NCBI RefSeq assembly: GCF_900119895.1 | Contig: NZ_FQLR01000004.1 | Span: 620,001-684,000, forward strand | Direction: 5' to 3' | From: Collinsella phocaeensis | Lineage (GTDB): Bacteria > Actinomycetota > Coriobacteriia > Coriobacteriales > Coriobacteriaceae | DNA: 64,000 nucleotides | In this document: positions 62,303 through 64,000 of the stretch, one piece after another | Position numbering within the stretch: position 1 is the first letter of the stretch | How the letters are laid out: each line of letters begins with the position of its first letter | Notes under the pieces: generated by a model | Told to the model about the DNA's origin: nothing | Databases searched by the model: none | The model's input: only the letters and a program-made list of their open reading frames with translations | Translations under genes and position numbers: made by a program

Positions 62303-63484
62303 ATGACGAAGAAATATTCTCAGATTGCCTTTAGAGGTAATGGCCGGCTCAAGCTGCTGATCATCGTGGGCACCCGCCCGGAGGTCATCCGCCTGTCCGA
62401 GGTCATCAAGAAGTGCCGCAGGCACTTCGACTGCCTGCTTGCGCACACCGGGCAGAACTACGACTACACGCTCAACGGCATCTTCTTCCGCGACCTCGAG
62501 CTTGCGGACCCGGACGTCTACCTGGACGCCGTGGGCGACGGGCTGGGGGAGACTATGGGCAACATCATCGCCCGCTCCTACGATCTGATGCGGGAGGTTG
62601 AGCCCGAGGCCCTGCTCGTGCTCGGTGACACCAACTCCTGCCTGTCCGCCATCGCGGCCAAGCGCCTGCACGTCCCGATCTTCCACATGGAGGCCGGCAA
62701 CCGCTGCAAGGACGAGTGCCTGCCCGAGGAGACCAACCGCCGCATCGTGGACGTGATCTCCGACGTGAACCTCGCCTACTCCGAGCACGCCCGCCGCTAT
62801 CTCAGGGACACGGGCCTTCCCCCAGAGCGCACCTACGTCACGGGCTCGCCCATGGCCGAGGTGCTGCGCGCCAACCTGGCCAAGATCGAGGCGTCCGATA
62901 TCCACGCGCGCCTCGGGCTCGAGCCGAGGGGGTACATGCTGCTCTCCGCGCACCGCGAGGAGAACATCGACACGCCCGAGAACTTCGAGAGCCTCTTCGG
63001 AGCCGTCAACAGGCTCGCCGACATCTACCGGATGCCCATCCTCTACAGCTGCCACCCGCGCAGCCGCAAGCGCTTGGAGGAGACCGGCTTCGAGCTGCAC
63101 CCGCTGGTGCGCATGCACGAGCCCATGGGCTTCCATGACTACAACCGCCTGCAGATGGACGCCTTCTGCGTGGTGTCGGACTCGGGCACCCTGCCCGAGG
63201 AGAGCTCGTTTTTCGCCTCCGTCGGCAGGCCGTTCCCGGCGGTGTGCGTCCGCACCTCCACCGAGCGCCCCGAGGCGCTCGACAAGGCGTGCTTCACGCT
63301 CGCCGGCATCGACGAGCGCGGCCTGGTGAACGCCGTGCGCACAGCCGTGGCGCTGGACGCGGAGGGCTCGCTTCCCCAGGCACCCGTGCCCGACTACTCC
63401 GACGAGAACGTGTCCACCAAGGTCGTGAAGATCATCCAGTCCTACACGGGCATCGTGGACAAGATGGTGTGGAGGAAGCGCTAG
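62303..63484 (+). CDS. capG: UDP-N-acetylglucosamine 2-epimerase family (CapG/WbjD-like)
   Basis: Final C2-epimerase giving UDP-L-FucNAc in this pathway. Of 393 residues, the N-terminus reads LLIIVGTRPEVIRLSEVIK and is followed by HTGQNYDYTL, FHMEAGNRCKDECLPEETNR, SAHREENIDTPENF, YSCHPRSRKRLEE and DSGTLPEESSFF, the standard non-hydrolysing epimerase motifs with the catalytic Asp, Glu and His residues. Its position directly after capE and capF distinguishes it from housekeeping WecB. The ATG at 62303 follows GAGGAGGTC. Confidence 0.92.
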   Translation: MTKKYSQIAFRGNGRLKLLIIVGTRPEVIRLSEVIKKCRRHFDCLLAHTGQNYDYTLNGIFFRDLELADPDVYLDAVGDGLGETMGNIIARSYDLMREVEPEALLVLGDTNSCLSAIAAKRLHVPIFHMEAGNRCKDECLPEETNRRIVDVISDVNLAYSEHARRYLRDTGLPPERTYVTGSPMAEVLRANLAKIEASDIHARLGLEPRGYMLLSAHREENIDTPENFESLFGAVNRLADIYRMPILYSCHPRSRKRLEETGFELHPLVRMHEPMGFHDYNRLQMDAFCVVSDSGTLPEESSFFASVGRPFPAVCVRTSTERPEALDKACFTLAGIDERGLVNAVRTAVALDAEGSLPQAPVPDYSDENVSTKVVKIIQSYTGIVDKMVWRKR

Positions 63485-63486
63485 CC

Positions 63487-64000
63487 ATGGCGGTTTACGC
63501 ACACATCAACTCCGTGCCGAACGGCTCGACCGGCGGCATAATGATGAGGCGTCATCGCGAGCTTCTGGAGGCGGGGCATGAGTCCCATGCGTTCTGGGGG
63601 CGCGGTAGGCGCGGGGGCGATGATCGGGAGCATAGGTTCGCGACCGATGCGGAAGTGAATTTCGATGTGTTGCAGACACGCCTCGACGGGAGGGCGGGCT
63701 TCCATTCAAAGGTTGCGACGGGGCGCCTTCTCTCGAAGCTGGATGAGGTACGCCCCGACGTCGTCTGCCTGCACAATCTTCATGGCTACTACCTGAATAT
63801 CGAAATGTTATTCGAGTGGCTTGTTGGGCACGATTGTCATGTTGAATGGACTTTGCACGACTGCTGGGCGTTCACCGGTCATTGCGCGCACTTTACATAT
63901 GCGGAGTGCGAGCAATGGCGGTCTCATTGCGCATATTCGGGGGGCTGCCCTCAACTCGATACCTACCCCAAGACGATATGCGGGCGGAGCTGTTTCAGGA
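63487..64000 (+). CDS. Glycosyltransferase, WcaC-like (partial, cut by window end)
   Basis: 171 residues are visible. The N-terminus AYAHINSVPNGSTGGIMMRR, with HRELLEAGHESHAFWGRGRR, then CLHNLHGYYLNIEMLFEWL and EWTLHDCWAFTGHCAHFTYA with a Cys-rich CEQWRSHCAYSGGCPQL segment, is characteristic of WcaC/colanic-acid-type GT4 enzymes. It starts 2 bp after the epimerase stop, in the same operon. Base composition is lower in GC than capG. The catalytic C-terminal domain lies beyond the window. Confidence 0.85.
   Translation, partial: MAVYAHINSVPNGSTGGIMMRRHRELLEAGHESHAFWGRGRRGGDDREHRFATDAEVNFDVLQTRLDGRAGFHSKVATGRLLSKLDEVRPDVVCLHNLHGYYLNIEMLFEWLVGHDCHVEWTLHDCWAFTGHCAHFTYAECEQWRSHCAYSGGCPQLDTYPKTICGRSCFR

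Overview
This window is high-GC chromosomal DNA with tightly packed genes, frequent ATGA/TAATG overlaps, GTG starts and strong AAAGGAG-type ribosome binding sites. The type-Z four-cysteine S14, the rpsM-rpsK-rpsD-rpoA-rplQ-ecfA-ecfT-truA order, the LoaP-type antiterminator and the overall protein flavour suggest an anaerobic gut actinobacterium of the Coriobacteriia, most likely Collinsella or a close relative. That placement is inference; no rRNA or tRNA gene was found to confirm it.

Layout. (1) 1-7.2 kb: an apparent operon with an ECF ATPase tail, a TrpF-fold protein with an altered active site, a PfkB kinase, a nucleoside hydrolase, a HAD phosphatase, an iron alcohol dehydrogenase, a ribokinase-like protein and an MFS exporter. 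It reads as a nucleoside or pentose utilisation cassette. (2) 7.3-19.6 kb: mixed housekeeping and accessory genes (Dus, a TetM-like GTPase, TrmO, a GIY-YIG/AlkD fusion, DUF2871, purC, a GNAT/methyltransferase fusion, an internally deleted SulP, rubredoxin), with gene debris and two short inverted-repeat elements. (3) 19.9-29.2 kb: secA-prfB, a YitT protein, a membrane-anchored unknown and split transketolase. (4) 29.6-44.2 kb: the spc/alpha ribosomal cluster from rplE to rplQ, followed by an ECF transporter core and truA. The cluster is broken upstream of rplE and interrupted between map and infA by an AT-rich island of foreign appearance. (5) 44.2-55.8 kb: a glycosyltransferase-like gene, a frameshifted IS256-family element inside another inverted repeat, argR, a class A PBP, a U32 protease-family protein and a polytopic membrane protein. 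(6) 56.2-64 kb: the start of a surface polysaccharide locus, with two tandem NusG/LoaP-like regulators, an initiating sugar transferase, a WbuB-type glycosyltransferase, capE-capF-capG homologues predicted to make UDP-N-acetyl-L-fucosamine, and a glycosyltransferase cut by the window end.

The non-coding DNA is unusually structured. A 61-bp tandem repeat family, with a hairpin in most units, occurs at three unlinked intergenic loci. A 73-bp palindromic element occurs in two full copies and one partial copy. Two 206-225 bp elements share asymmetric ends of TGACCCCCT and TAACCCCCT. A third inverted-repeat pair encloses the IS256 element. None of these matches a family I can name.

The most promising leads are the nucleoside cassette with the Cys-to-Tyr TrpF homologue, the 61-bp repeat family, the G9 tract early in the first polysaccharide-locus regulator, and the non-standard SPT tripeptide in release factor 2.
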